This document shows, one piece after another, positions 47,347 through 58,827 of a stretch of 64,000 bases of DNA (its first letter is position 1; the number at the start of each line of letters is the position of its first letter). This DNA is from Lolium rigidum (taxonomy: Eukaryota; Streptophyta; Magnoliopsida; Poales; Poaceae). The notes under the pieces are model-generated. The model did not search any database. It had not been told where the DNA came from and saw only the letters and a list, made by a program, of their open reading frames with translations. Where the stretch lies: assembly GCF_022539505.1 (NCBI RefSeq), contig NC_061514.1, positions 219,689,837-219,753,836 of the forward strand, given 5' to 3'. Made by a program: the position numbers and the translations under genes.

Positions 47347-48650
47347 TTTTTTTTTTGAAACGAGGCAAGACTTGCCATTTTCATTAATAGAGAAGAATAG
47401 GTGGTCAGTTTATTAACGGAAAACCGACCAAAAACCAGTACAAACACCCATGCCGACCATCATGGAACACGACCGTCGCATGGGCACACACAACCACCCT
47501 GGCAAACCACCGAAACTGCACAAACACCACCTAGGCGAAGGTCGTCGTCGAGGTTGCTCACCGGCGTCATCGTCATCACTCCGCACCCGCAGCGACTTTG
47601 ACTTCCCCGAAGAAGCGACCACCAAAGAAGACCTTGCCAAAGCGGCATCGCGAGGTTCAAGCTGACCAATGCCAAACAGGTGGCTCCTCGTGTAGGGGAA
47701 TGCAGCTCCGACTCGGATGACGAGCTCCGGCGAGGGGATGCGCAAGACCCGCGCCGAAGGTGAACTTCACCTGGACCGCCCCTTGCAGGTCATCGTACAC
47801 CGCCCAAGAGAAGACCTCGGAGAACATGACAGCTTCGACTCCACAGCAACGGAAGACCAGCATGGAGGAAACTCGGACACGCCGGGCCAAGCCGACTAAC
47901 AAGGTCTTGCCGCGACCAAACCATCACTCTTCAACGCCATCGTTGCCACATAAGCCGCCACACGGAACACCGACATCGCCGGTTGGACGTCTGCCAACCG
48001 CGAAGTTGTGTGCGTCCAGCCCAAAGGAAGTGCAGATGTGATCGAGGTCTTCTAGACGACGCCCCAAAGGAGGTAAGCGACGTGAGACGACGCCCGTCGC
48101 CCGACCCAACAGGGCCAAAGCTTTCTCCCGAAGAGCCTGATCCGAGCTTGGAGGCCGAGGGAGCTCCACAGCGGTGCCTCCAACGAGGGAACAACGCCCG
48201 CAGGCGCAGCCACCGCCGACCGGACATAGCCGGGCAGACTTTCGCCCGGAACTTCAAGGCCACCATCCCCACGCAACTGGCCGAAGCCAGCCTGCAGTTC
48301 CACTGGCCCGCACACACCTGCAACCACGACTGCGCCATCGCGAAGCAGGGCCACCACAGACCTCGCCGCCGACGAAGTCGACGGGCCAGATCCTGCACGA
48401 TCTGGCGACCACCTCCAGGGCACCATCGACGACCAGCAATAGCCAGCAGGCCGCCAGCCTCGCACAAAGGAACCACATGGCAGGAGGGGGGCCGCCACCC
48501 CACCCCATCGCGACGAGTCGCAGCCACAGGGCTGCGGGGGTCGACGCCGCCGGGCCGGTGCAGGGGAGCCGGAGCTCAGCCACCGGAGGCGCAGCACAGG
48601 AGTCCACGGCGCGCGAGGGGGGCTCCAGGCCGCCAGGAAAAAACTCATAG
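47347..48650 (-). mobile_element. Fragment of a non-LTR retroelement (LINE-type 3' end)
   Basis: On the minus strand it ends 'AATGGCAAGTCTTGCCTCG' + TTTC followed by A10 (47347-47356), the 3' end I associate with polyadenylated Triticeae non-LTR elements. The upstream 1.3 kb is GC-rich with overlapping frames on both strands and no reverse transcriptase. It is 5'-truncated or non-autonomous, and the left limit at 48650 is approximate. Confidence 0.5.
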
Positions 48651-49540
48651 ACTCATGAAAATAATAGACCCATAAAAAAATCAAGGTCCATCCTGAGAAT
48701 TCCAATGGATTTTTGGCATGGAACCTTCTCCTTCTGGTGTTGACACATGTACACATCAATCTTGATTTTGCTTCATCGAAAGATTTTGTTTTCCTGATTT
48801 TGCTTCGAAGCAAAAAAAAAAGACAGTTCACCTGAAAACCAAAATAAAAAGATCTGTTGGACACAGATCTCGCCGGAGACCTTGTAGCAAAAAATTATGC
48901 TATTGTAGCACAAGCCGAGCTTGTCGGAGACCTCATCGGGAACCTCATATCAAAGTTTGTGCACTAAAGTAGCAAAATAACATAACTATTACAGCAAAAA
49001 TAGATACTATTGGAGCATCATTGCAGCATCAACGACGACCGCTCGCAGCTCCGCCGCTAACGAGATCGATGCAGCAGCACATGCACGACATTTGGATCAA
49101 CATAGCTCATGCGTTGCAGCTCCTCCATCCACCATTTGTAGCACTCTCGCTCTTCCTTTGCAGCTCTGTTGCTGCCTATCGCTCGCAGCGCATGAACCCC
49201 TTCTTTGCATGTCCGCCTCCACCCACAACTACCTACACCTCTGTACAAAGCTCTGTCCATGGACGAGATCGTCCCCCCCCCACGCCTCCAAGCGTCCGCA
49301 ATGTTGGGGAGAGAGGACGGAATGGCTGCAGCGTTGGGGCGGGAAGAAACTAGATGCTCGTGGCTTGCTTTATATGGATACAAGGTTCTATTAACTTTTA
49401 CCTAGACAAAAATTTAATTATTTTTTGTGATGAATGTTTTGTAGCTTTTTTTCTATGCACACAAAGTTTATATTCCATCATATTCATCATATGAAGATCG
49501 AGGCAAGAAACAAGATGAATGTGGCAACGCACAGGCATTC
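48651..49540. other. Helitron right interior
   Basis: Contains 'GTAGCAAAAAATTATGC', 'TATTGTAGCAC' and similar repeated 'GTAGCA' words, then short frames with no domain. Confidence 0.35.
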
Positions 49541-49546
49541 AACTAG

Positions 49547-52035
49547 TATAGTAAGACATTCGAGTTGATAAACAAGGTCTAGAAATATTTAAAACAGACG
49601 AATCATGTATCTACCCCTAACCCTAAACTCTGTCTTGTAAAGTCAAGCATGAAGAGAAGTGGTTTTGGGTTTCAAACATGGAAATTTCAAAAACCTCCCA
49701 AAAGCTTCATTTTAGAGTGACCAAGAAGGATCCAGGCTTACCCTTTTCATTTTCATGCTTTAAACTTGTTCAAATCTTGGTCAAACTTAGGATTTGACCA
49801 AGATTCAAATGGGCATAAAAATTCAAAAAAATCAAAAAAAAAATGAAAAACAAAAGCACGTCGTCTTCTTATGTCATATAGTAAGCATTCAAGGTGATAA
49901 ACAAGGTCTGACATATTCAAACCAGAGAAATCGATCATATATCTACCCCTAACCCTAAACTTTGTCTTCTGAAGTGTCGATCAAGCACGAAGAGAAGTGT
50001 TTTTGGGTTTCAAACATGGAAATTTCAAAAACTTCCCAAAAGCTTCACTTTGGAGTGACTAAGAAGGATCCAGGCTTACCCTTTTCATTTTCATGTTTTA
50101 AACTTGTTCAAATCTTGGTCAAACTTAGGATTTGACCAAGATTCAAATGGGCATAAAAATTCAAAAAAGAAAAGAAAAACCAAAGCACATATATAGCCTT
50201 CTTATGTCATGTAGTAAGCACTCAAGTTGATAAACATGGTCTAGACATATTCAAACCAGAGAAATCGATCATATATCTACCCCTAACCCTAAACTTTGTC
50301 TTCTGAAGTGTCGATCAAGCACGAAGAGAAGTCGTTTTGGGTTTCAAACATGGAAATTTCAAAAACTTCCCAAAAGCTTCACTTTGGAGTGACTAAGAAG
50401 GATCGATGCATGCTTCCCTTTTCATTTTCATGTTTTATACTTGTTTAAATCTTGGTCAAACCTAGGATTTGACCAAGATTCAAAATGTGCATCAAAATTC
50501 AAAAAAAATAGAAAAATTAAAAACCAAATTAAAGAACAAAGTTTTCTTATGTCATATAGTAAGCATTAAAGTTGATAAACAAGGTCTAGACACATATTCA
50601 AACAAGACAAATCATGTATCTATACCCCTAACCCCTAAACTCTATCTTATGAAGTCAACAGCATGAAGAGATGTGGTTTTGGGTTTCAAACATGGAAATT
50701 TCAAAAACCTCCCAAAAGCTTCATTTTAGAGTGACTAATATAAGAAGGATCCATGCTTACCACCTTTTCATTTTCATATTTTAAACTTGTTTAAATCTGT
50801 GTGTCAAATTACACCTATGATTTGACCAAAAGATTCAAATGGGCATAAAATTCAAAAAAAATCAGAAAAATGAAAAACAAAAGCATATAGTCTTCTTATG
50901 TCATATAGTAAGCATTCAAGTTGATAAACAAGGTTTGGACATATTCAAACCTAGGCAAATCATGTATCTACCCCCTAGCCCCTAAACTCTATCTTATGAA
51001 GTCAAGCATGAAGAGAAGTGGTTTTGGGTTTCAAACATGAAAATTTCAAGAACATCCCAAAAACTTCATTTTAGAGTGACTATAAGAAGGATACATGCTT
51101 CCCCTTTTCATTTTCATGTTTTATACTTCTTTAAATCTTGGTCAAACCTAGGATTTGACAAAGATTCAAATGTGCATCAAAATTAAAAAAACTTAAAAAA
51201 AAATAAAAACCAAAGCACATAGTTTTCTTATGTCATATAGTAAGCATTAAAGTTGATAAACAAGGTCTAGATATATTCAAACAAGAAAAATCATGTATCT
51301 ACCCCTAACCCTAAACTCTGTCTTATGTAGTCAAGCATGAAGAGAAGTGGTTTTGGGTTTCAAACTTGGAAATTTAAAGAACCTCCCAAAATATTCATTT
51401 TAGAGTGTCTAAGAAGGATCCATTCTTACCTTTTCATTTTCATGTTTTAAACTTGTTTACATCTTGGTCATAGCTAGTATTTGACCAAGATTCAAATGGG
51501 CATAAAATTAAAAAACAAAAAAATGAAAACCAAAGTACATAGTCTTCTTATGTCATATAGTAAGCATTCAAGCTGATAAACAAGGTCTAGACATATTCAA
51601 ACCAAACAAATCATGTATCTATCCCCTAACCCCTAAACTCTATCTTATGAAGTCAAGCATGAAGAGAAGTGGTTCTGGGTTTCAAACATGGAATTATCAA
51701 AAACCTCCCAAAAGCTTCATTTTAGAGTGACTAAGAAGGATCCATGCTTACCTTTTTATTTTCATATTTTAAATTTTTTTAAATCATTGTCAAACCTAGG
51801 ATTTGACCAAGATACAAATATGGGCACAAAATAAAAAAATCAGAAAAATGAAAAACAAAAGCACATATATAGTCTTCTTATGTCATATCGTAAGCATTCA
51901 AGTTGATAAACAAGGTCGAGATATATCCAAACCGGACAAATCATGTATCTACCCCATGTTGATCTTATGAAGTCTAGCATGAAGAGAAGTCGTTTTGGGT
52001 TTCAAACATGGAAATTTCAAGAACATCCCAAAAGC
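49547..52035 (+). repeat. ~330-bp satellite array, block 3b
   Basis: About eight monomers, with the 'TGTGTGTCAAATTACACC' variant at about 50798 matching that at about 44828, so blocks 3a and 3b share a higher-order unit. It ends in mid-monomer at 'CCCAAAAGCTTCATT'. Confidence 0.92.
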
Positions 52036-52884
52036 TTCATTCTATCTCTGAGTTTGGCTCATCCGCTAAATCTCGCAAAGTATAATAATAAGAAAATTGG
52101 TGACACTGGTGCGCGCGAGGAGATTTATTTGTGTGTGTGCTGAGATTTTAGGCCTAAGCCGAAATCCTCAGCTAAACGTGTTCTCAGCTTAACACATAAA
52201 AAAAGTGTTCAATCTCGCCCACAATGTCCTCTTCTTTCCTCTTCCTTTATTGGAACTTGTTTTGCAGACAAGGAAAGTGGCACGTGTAATGTGAGTAATA
52301 AAACCCTCTTAGCCAAAATCAACTACGAGCAAGATTTTCTGTATTGTAGATGCCCCAATTGACTCTCATCCCCAATGTAGTCTTTTTTTATGTCAGTATA
52401 GACTTATTTACTGGACGTATACTATCGTACATGGCATGCATTTGCCTAATGAGGAGCATTGTATAGCCGTTCTAGCCAACCCGATCAATCTGTCAAGCTT
52501 CATGCAGGAGATGCCATGTTTTAATTACTCCCTCGCTCTGATCCATATTTCTTGGTGCTAAAAAGAATGTGAATCGGAGGGAGTACTTTTCTTAGATAGT
52601 ATTATATCAGTTCAAAAAAAGTACAGTACTACTACAACACAAATGCATCAAAAGAGTACTACTACTGTACATCACAAGACCACGACAGTTGTACTACTAG
52701 TAGAGTTTAATGCTGAACTTCCAAAGGGGAATAAGATTACACATATGAACTTTAAACAGGACCAGGAGCATCAGGGCCAGCAGCAGGGGCGTTGACCGTC
52801 AACAAACCAGGCAAGACGTAAGGAAGAGGCCATATGCTGCGTGCTTGGCCTTGATTGCAGGGTGGTGATTCTTCGCCGATCGCC
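52036..52884. other. Non-satellite flank upstream of the UIM-like gene
   Basis: Holds 'ACTACTACAAC'-type runs near 52625-52700, a Stowaway-like remnant at 52528-52583, and presumably the promoter of the gene at 52885. No TATA box I can defend. Confidence 0.4.
52528..52583. mobile_element. Stowaway-like MITE remnant
   Basis: 'CTCCCTCGCTCTGATCCATA' at one end and 'CGGAGGGAG' at the other, flanked by TA on each side (52526-52527 and 52584-52585). This fits Stowaway termini and target, but at 56 bp it is far shorter than normal, so most of the interior is gone. Confidence 0.6.
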
Positions 52885-53562
52885 ATGTATTCACGCCGTA
52901 CCAGTTCCGCGTCGCCCGCGAGCGGATCGAAACAATCCCGCGCGACAGACACGCTCGAGGAGGCGTGGCGGCTCCAGTGCAAGCAGTCCACCGCCGGGAG
53001 TCGGCGCGTGGCGTGCAGGTACGGCGGCTCCCTGTACATGCCGTCGTCGCTCCGCGAGTTCGCCCCGGACGGGATCTGGTACAAGGCGGATCCGCCGCTC
53101 AAACCGATGAGCGGCCCCGTCTTCAACAAATGGCGCGCCGACTGGGAGAGGAACCGCCGGTCGAAGGTGGCGTGGGAGGCGAGCACCAGCTGCGGATTTG
53201 CGCCGCCAGCCGGCGAGGAGGCGGAGGAAGGGGAAGACCCCCTCTTCCTGAAGGCGCTGGCCGCGTCCCTCAAGGACGATGCCGACAAGAAGAGGGCGGA
53301 GGAGGCGGAGGAAGGGGAAGACCCCCTCTTCTTGAAGGCGCTGGCCGCGTCCCTCAAGGACGATGCCGACAAGAAGAGGGCGGAGGAGGCGGAGGAAGGG
53401 GAAGACCCCCTCTTCTTGAAGGCGCTGGCCGCATCCCTCAAGGACGATGCCGACAAGAAGAGGGCGGAGGAAGAAGACAAGGCGGCGGCCATCGCCGCCG
53501 TGAAGGAGAAGGAGGCGCGGGAGGCGGAGGAGAACGCGACCATCATCTTCCTCGATGGCTAG
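52885..53562 (+). CDS. Protein with three tandem ubiquitin-interacting-like motifs
   Basis: 225 residues from the ATG at 52885; the longer frame opens with a TTG only. The first 110 residues include 'VACRYGGSLYMPSSLREFAP' and 'GPVFNKWRADWERNRR', a domain I do not recognise. Residues 111-194 are three head-to-tail 28-residue repeats (53215-53298, 53299-53382, 53383-53466), each holding 'EDPLFLKALAASLKDD'. This fits the ubiquitin-interacting motif: acidic run, then F-x-x-A-x-x-x-S-x-x-D. The end is an Ala/Glu/Lys helix and 'NATIIFLDG'. Codons are rich in G/C at third positions and no intron is needed. UIM proteins bind ubiquitin chains; this role is inferred from the motif only. The gene is set between satellite blocks. 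A frame on the opposite strand is an antisense artefact. Confidence 0.7.
   Translation: MYSRRTSSASPASGSKQSRATDTLEEAWRLQCKQSTAGSRRVACRYGGSLYMPSSLREFAPDGIWYKADPPLKPMSGPVFNKWRADWERNRRSKVAWEASTSCGFAPPAGEEAEEGEDPLFLKALAASLKDDADKKRAEEAEEGEDPLFLKALAASLKDDADKKRAEEAEEGEDPLFLKALAASLKDDADKKRAEEEDKAAAIAAVKEKEAREAEENATIIFLDG
53215..53466 (+). repeat. 84-bp coding tandem repeat, three copies
   Basis: The copies differ at only a few silent positions (for example TTCCTG against TTCTTG, GCGTCC against GCATCC). Near-identity implies recent duplication or homogenisation. The length is a multiple of three, so copy number can change without breaking the frame. Confidence 0.93.
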
Positions 53563-53644
53563 ATAGGTTAGAAGTCGCGATAAGGATCGCGCAATTCGTA
53601 TGTATGATCCGTATGTATGATCAACTATGAATTATGAACTATGA

Positions 53645-53915
53645 ACTATCAAACCAAACCACATAGTTTTTTTTATGTCATATAGTAAGAATTCAAGTTG
53701 ATAAAACAAGGTCTAGACATATTCAAACTAGACAAATCACGTATTTCTACCCCTAACCCTAAACTCTATCTTATATGAAGTAAAGCATGAAGAGAAGTGG
53801 TTTTGGGTTTCAAACATGGAAATTTCAAAAACCTTCCCAAAAGCTTCATTTTGGAGTGACTAAGAAGGATACAGGCTTACCTTTTCATTTTCATGGTTTA
53901 AACATGTTTAAATAA
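53645..53915 (+). repeat. ~330-bp satellite, last partial monomer
   Basis: A single monomer fragment from 'AAACCACATAG' to 'CATGGTTTAAACATGTTTAAAT', after which the satellite stops. Confidence 0.85.
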
Positions 53916-54038
53916 GGAAGCGTGGTTCTGAAACCTCATACACATTGTTGCAGAAGTAATTACATCACCTAAACAATACTACTAGTTCATAATTCTAAAC
54001 TTATGTACAATCTTGGAAACATATAACGCGAGCCTAGT

Positions 54039-55542
54039 TCACCAATTATCGTCATCCCTCTTGATGCGCTTGCCGGTGCCGCTTGTACCTGCCTCCCATG
54101 GGTTGGCGGTCCAAGTTCTGCACTCGTTCGCACTTCGTGTGTCGGGAATCCTTGTTGGAGCTTCCCAACCAGATACAAGCCCTACCCTTGCTAGCTCACC
54201 ACATCCAGCCGTTGCCCTAGCTTGCTCACCATGTGAACCGCCATCCCACGGAGACCCCGAAGTAGGCTCGCACGGGTCCTTTATCCGTGGTGGCATATTC
54301 TTCGGATCAAATGGTATGTTGTACCTAAAGCAATAAGATACAAATTCCCAGTAGGTTGTCCCGACAAACTGCTTCTTCTCGTCGCGCCATGCAGGGGGAA
54401 GAGCGGCCAACCTAGCCGCTTCCTTGCAATCCGGGCAAACCACTTCCCTTGGAATTGGTTGTGCTTGACTCTGCCCATCATTGATTTTTTTGAGTCGCCT
54501 GTACAACTCAAAACTGACATACCCATCAATCGCAGCATACCTCAAGTTTACTTGAGGCAATGGCATGCACTCCCATTGATCGTGGCTACTAGTAGGGAAC
54601 TTGGTCTTCATGTCTTTGTAAGATGGGTCAATGATGGCGGCTGCCAAATCACCCATGCCAATCCTATTGCCAGGACCATTGAAATTGATCATATCCTGAA
54701 TGTCAATCCAATTATGTTCAGGAATTTTAATGCCATCTCTAGCAAACCTTCTAGAGTCACTCCTGATGTCAACAGTTGTGAAACAAATTCCTTTATGTTG
54801 AAGGAATTCTCGCAGTGCCAGATTGTCAGGACTCTTGCATGTTAACACAAATCAATCTTGTAAGATCGTATATGCTGAAATAGTACACATATTTTTCTTC
54901 CAGTAAACTGTATACTTGTTGCAGTGAAACAATGATTTTGCATCAGTGATACACATCAAAATAACATGAATTATTGTTGCGACTATATGATCTATATTAT
55001 GTAAGTGTCAAGTTAAGATTCAGTTACTATATGTTAAAAAATAAAAATATATTGACATCCATGCCGATTATCGGTGAGTATGAGTACATGAAATTTGTGC
55101 AAATTTTGAGTACCAAAATCATGAAACTAGATATCGTGGTCAATCCAAAAAAAAATTACAAGTTTGTTGGATATTACGTTCCAGACCACATTTTTCATAC
55201 AAGTTAGTTTGTTCGTGTTTTCATACAAGTTAGAACCTAGTCTATTTCGAAATAGAAAAGCAGATCCAAGATAAAGGAAGGCATGTGAAGAACATACCTG
55301 CAGAAATGGTACACCAGGACGTGGTCGTCCATGGCCAACTGAACGACGGCGGTACTTACTTGGTCCGAAGTGTATTCTAGGTCGAGGCCGACGAACCTGG
55401 GCCTGTCCTCTAGAAGCTTTTGTTCGTACATATTGAGGGTGCGCTCGAGAACGGAAGGGTCATTCATGTAGACCACGTTCACCTTGGTCGTCCCATGGGG
55501 AACGACGCTCCTCTTTAGAGTAAACAGGCCGCCGTCGGCCAT
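54039..55542 (-). CDS. Two-exon DEDDy 3'-5' exonuclease (WRN-type)
   Basis: Exon 1 is 55542-55298, exon 2 54831-54039, with a 466-bp GT-AG intron. Splicing TTCTGCAG to TCCTGACAAT restores 'HFCSPDNLALREFL', and the joined frame is 345 residues. Start ATG at 55542 has a strong context (GCCATGGCC). The nuclease domain, about residues 20-195, has Asp54 and Glu56 in 'FVGLDLEYT', Asp107 in 'IRSDSRRF', and Tyr180/Asp184 in 'RYAAIDGYVSFELY', so all catalytic residues of the DEDDy class are kept. The last 150 residues include a lone 'VCPDC' pair and a basic end 'GKRIKRDDDNW', not part of the family domain. Likely a nuclease acting on DNA or RNA 3' ends; the substrate is unknown. It borders the satellite array. 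Confidence 0.85.
54832..55297 (-). other. Intron of the exonuclease gene
   Basis: On the minus strand it begins GTATGTTC and ends GCAAGAG. Alternative acceptors one codon away would break the frame of SPDNLALREFL, so this one is preferred. AT-rich. Confidence 0.8.
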
Positions 55543-55559
55543 GGCACGCTGAAGCACGT

Positions 55560-56742
55560 CGAACTGATCGGAGGGATTGAGGGGGAGGGAGGGAGAGCAA
55601 CTGCAAACAATGGGGTTTTTTGGAACTTGCCGAAATGCAGGGGAGAACGAACCGTCAGGGGTTGTTTAGTGGGGACAGATGGGAATAATACTGTGACGAG
55701 GTTGAGGAATTAACTCCAACCGCCATTTAAATTGAGTACTCCCTATAGTAAGTTGATAGGAAATGGACGGGCAAGATTGATTCTAGGGAGGTGAATCCCA
55801 GTATTTTCCCAATTTATTTGAGTTGTAATATAACCATCGTTAATACTTGAATTGAAAAATATTTACAAAATTAATTTATTATATACTACATGATGAGATA
55901 ATCCAACAAACCATGGAAATGGATGGCCATCCAACCATGTCACCCGCTTGTGAAAATTGTATAGGTGGTAGTGTGCGCAATACACACGGTAGCCACTTCA
56001 CAAATACATCCTTTTAATTTTGCCCCCCTTAAATTGGCCAATAAAAATGAAAAGACTTTACGTGGAAAACCAAAAAAATTGTATTTGGCAAAGTATAGTT
56101 GAAAATACGAAGTTTTTCATTGATCTCTTAAAAAAGGGGTCATGATTCAAAAGTTCGCCATGCATGGTTCTTGCGGTAACCAAGCTAGCTCACCCATGTG
56201 GCAAGAAGCGAATCAATGTCCAACATGCATGGTTCCAAAAATATATACCTTACGGAATGATTCTGCTTCTCAAGAATATTTGCATGCCATGATGTTTGTT
56301 ATTTTTCCTAGATAAAAGTAGTAATTGGCGACTTCTTGATTGCCTTGCTTGCTGGTTTCAATAAGTTTGAACCTCATTTTGGCTTTATTTCAAATTTAGG
56401 CAAAAACTTCTTGGCAATCGACTTGTGAGCTACTATACTTGGATGCAACCCACATTTTCGTTGGCTAATGTTTTCTGATTCCACAACATTAGGGCACATC
56501 CCTATACCATCCCAAATTTTGAATTCTTATTAGTTTGGTTGATGACCACCATTCATATCCGAACTTAATTAATTGGAGTACAAATGATTTAGTTTATGGT
56601 TTCATGGTAAGCTAGTTTGACAAATTAACCTTCGAAATGGCGATTCGCCTACCATGCATGCATGTTTGGCCTACATGGGAAATTTTGATTTGTGGTATTG
56701 TGCACACACTGCACATGATAGCGAATAAAAAAACACCTATTT
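55560..56742. other. Upstream of the exonuclease gene, intergenic
   Basis: AT-rich beyond 55740. 'GGAGGGATTGAGGGGGAGGG' near 55570 (a pyrimidine-rich leader on the minus strand) probably forms part of the 5' leader. No TATA box I can defend. Confidence 0.4.
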
Positions 56743-57038
56743 GGACCCCTTTGGCCAGCAAGGGCATGTTTGGTTCCTAGCCACAATTTGCCAAGAAGCC
56801 AAAATTTGGCAGCCATATAGTTTATTAGGCATGTGTTTGGTTTTTGCCACAATTTGGCTTATCACGCTTTATTGCATGTATGGTCCATTTGTCATAGACT
56901 CAACTTTTTTTTACAAAGTTTTGCCAAAGTTTGGCTTTAATATTTTAAGCCACAATTTGGTGGCTAGCCACACTAGCTTATTTTTTTGGCTAACCACACT
57001 TTGGCTTTGGAAAAAATGTGGCTACCAAACAGGGGTCC
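56743..57038. mobile_element. MITE with ~296 bp and GGACCCCT termini
   Basis: The left end GGACCCCT and the right end AGGGGTCC are exact inverted repeats. Further in, 'TTTGGT' and 'GCCACA' words also pair: left 'TGTTTGGTTCCTAGCCACAA', right 'TGTGGCTACCAAACA'. Internal 'CCACAATTTGGC' words occur many times. No coding sequence. The superfamily is uncertain, and I cannot fix the target duplication. Confidence 0.75.
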
Positions 57039-58569
57039 TAATAAAAATAAAACAACACACTAATGTGTGGTAAACCAAACATCCCTAATTTGCAAAGTTG
57101 CATATGTGCAAAAGGGGGGCAATGCATGCATTATTCAGAAGTTGACTGTGGTTTTCGTAGTGTAACCAATTAATTAAGCTTACATATGGGAAGAGGCTAG
57201 CGAGGCAAACTCAAGCAGCTATGGTTCCAATGTTGTCAAGTTTGAAGTGGACAATGCATGAAGCTTGCTCAAATTAATGGGTAGAAAGCCAAAAGCAGTC
57301 CATATTTATTGTATATGTGTGTGAATAATGACTCTTCACCCCAAACCTCTATGTATGATAGGGTTTTATATTTTTACTTGTTAGTAGTAAGTACATGTCA
57401 TGTGATGGCTCCATGCACATGTTTCACAACTTTTTTTTGATTTGTTTCTACCTCATTTGGTTGGTTTCAAATTTGTTCAAACTTCCTATGCGCGCTATAT
57501 ATGTTGTACTATTGGGACCCATGTTTGGGCTTTGTTTGTGGTACCACACTTGCAGGGTACATACCTCCAAGTATTTTATTCCCCAAAATTATGAATTCTA
57601 ATTAAATGGTGAACTAAAAACTGATCATCTAAAGTTGGAAAATAAAATCCATATATAGCTCCACATCGAGATATTTGTATAAGGTAGACAAACTGCATTG
57701 CCACACATGCCTTATATAAGTTTGTTTTTTCTAGCGGAATGGATTCCCTAATCACCCCACGGTTGTGACATTGTCAATGTTGTCATGATAAATAACATTG
57801 CGAGACTTTCCATCTTATTCTTTTTTGTAGAAATGATTGTCCCATTATGGCAAATGTCGCCATTCGTTTTTCAAATTAAGTAAACGTTATAGGATGAAAA
57901 TTCATTGAAGTGACAAATTTTCTAGATTTCTAACTATTTTAGCTCATTCAAACAAGTTTGCAATAGGCCGGCACTGTTGTCCAGTGACGATTTTAGAGTA
58001 CAATTTGATCAACATCACAAAAAAGTGCTTTTAAGGTATCCTAGATGCCTTGGTAATCGTCGAACACTTTCAAAAAGTGACCATATGTGAGCTGTGGAAA
58101 AAAGAAAAGACCAAAGTTAATAAATATTCCTTAACTATTCACATATCATTTGTCTTTTTTGTGCAAGCTATAAAAATTCATTTTGTTTGATGAAACTTCA
58201 CTGATGCATACTCATCTGTGACCTGTGGAGGCGTGGAGCAATACACAATATAATATGTGTCCCAGTTTTGATTTTCGTCATATTTTTTAAAAGTGCAGAA
58301 GTGTGATATCCGATAATAGGATGCGGGTGCAACTAGTTGCAAATGAGATGCTATGCATGCTGATATGATATGTCTTTTGTCGTGGCCCCATCCTACTTCT
58401 GCATTTTATTTACGGCCATATTTTAGTAGTTGCGACCTGGACGTGATCGGACTAGTCGATACTCGATAGTAGTCGTAGTACTTGTACAACTTACGCATGT
58501 GGCGTACAAGATGGTTGTAGAAGCCTCTAGAGTAGTAGTACTAGCTAACGGATAGTAGATTATATCTGG
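57039..58569. other. Intergenic, AT-rich
   Basis: Nothing supported. Isolated short frames only. Confidence 0.4.
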
Positions 58570-58730
58570 AGAAACTGACATAGCCATTGATATGTCAAGA
58601 CTATACCCGGATTTGGACGCATTGCAGTGGCTCCATCAATGTTCCGCTATGATGGTCAATTTCATTGCTACGACAGATTGTCGACGCAGAGGATTCCTTG
58701 GCTTCCGCGCAAGACCCTTCCTAAAGAAGG
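58570..58730 (+). repeat. Duplicated upstream segment, copy 1
   Basis: 'AAACTGACATAGCCATTGAT', then 'GACGCAGAGGATTCCTTGGC' + TTCCGCG. The same words in the same order appear at 59716-59905. The 72-residue frame here is not called. Confidence 0.6.
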
Positions 58731-58827
58731 CATCTGCTCTGGCCCGTTGATTCTATGTGGACGGTTCCAGATTGCTTTATGTGTTTTTGTACAGTATCAG
58801 ATACTAGGTTTTCCTTCCCTCCCTATT

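Larger units (their letters stand above)
45582..49546 (+). mobile_element. Helitron carrying gene-like and retroelement sequence
   Basis: 3,965 bp inserted between A (45581) and T (49547) of a satellite monomer, without target duplication; joining the flanks restores 'TATGTCATATAGTAAG'. It starts TCTTTACTATTAAA and ends 'GCAACGCACAGGCATTCAAC' + TAG, i.e. CTAG at 49543-49546, matching the 5'-TC...CTAG-3' rule and the 3' end seen in grass Helitrons. No Rep-helicase is present, so it is non-autonomous. The inserted body includes a GC-rich exon-like segment and a LINE-type 3' end. Confidence 0.85.

Noticed and set aside
52752..53546. 264-residue minus-strand frame opposite the UIM-like gene
   Set aside because: Ser/Ala-rich low-complexity product; the plus-strand frame has the UIM-like motif and the GC-rich third codon positions.
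22867..53915. CRISPR-like array
   Set aside because: Repeats are ~330 bp and continuous, with no unique spacers, in a plant genome.
22867..53915. A telomere or subtelomeric end within the array
   Set aside because: The CCCTAA words come in pairs inside each monomer, not in long runs.
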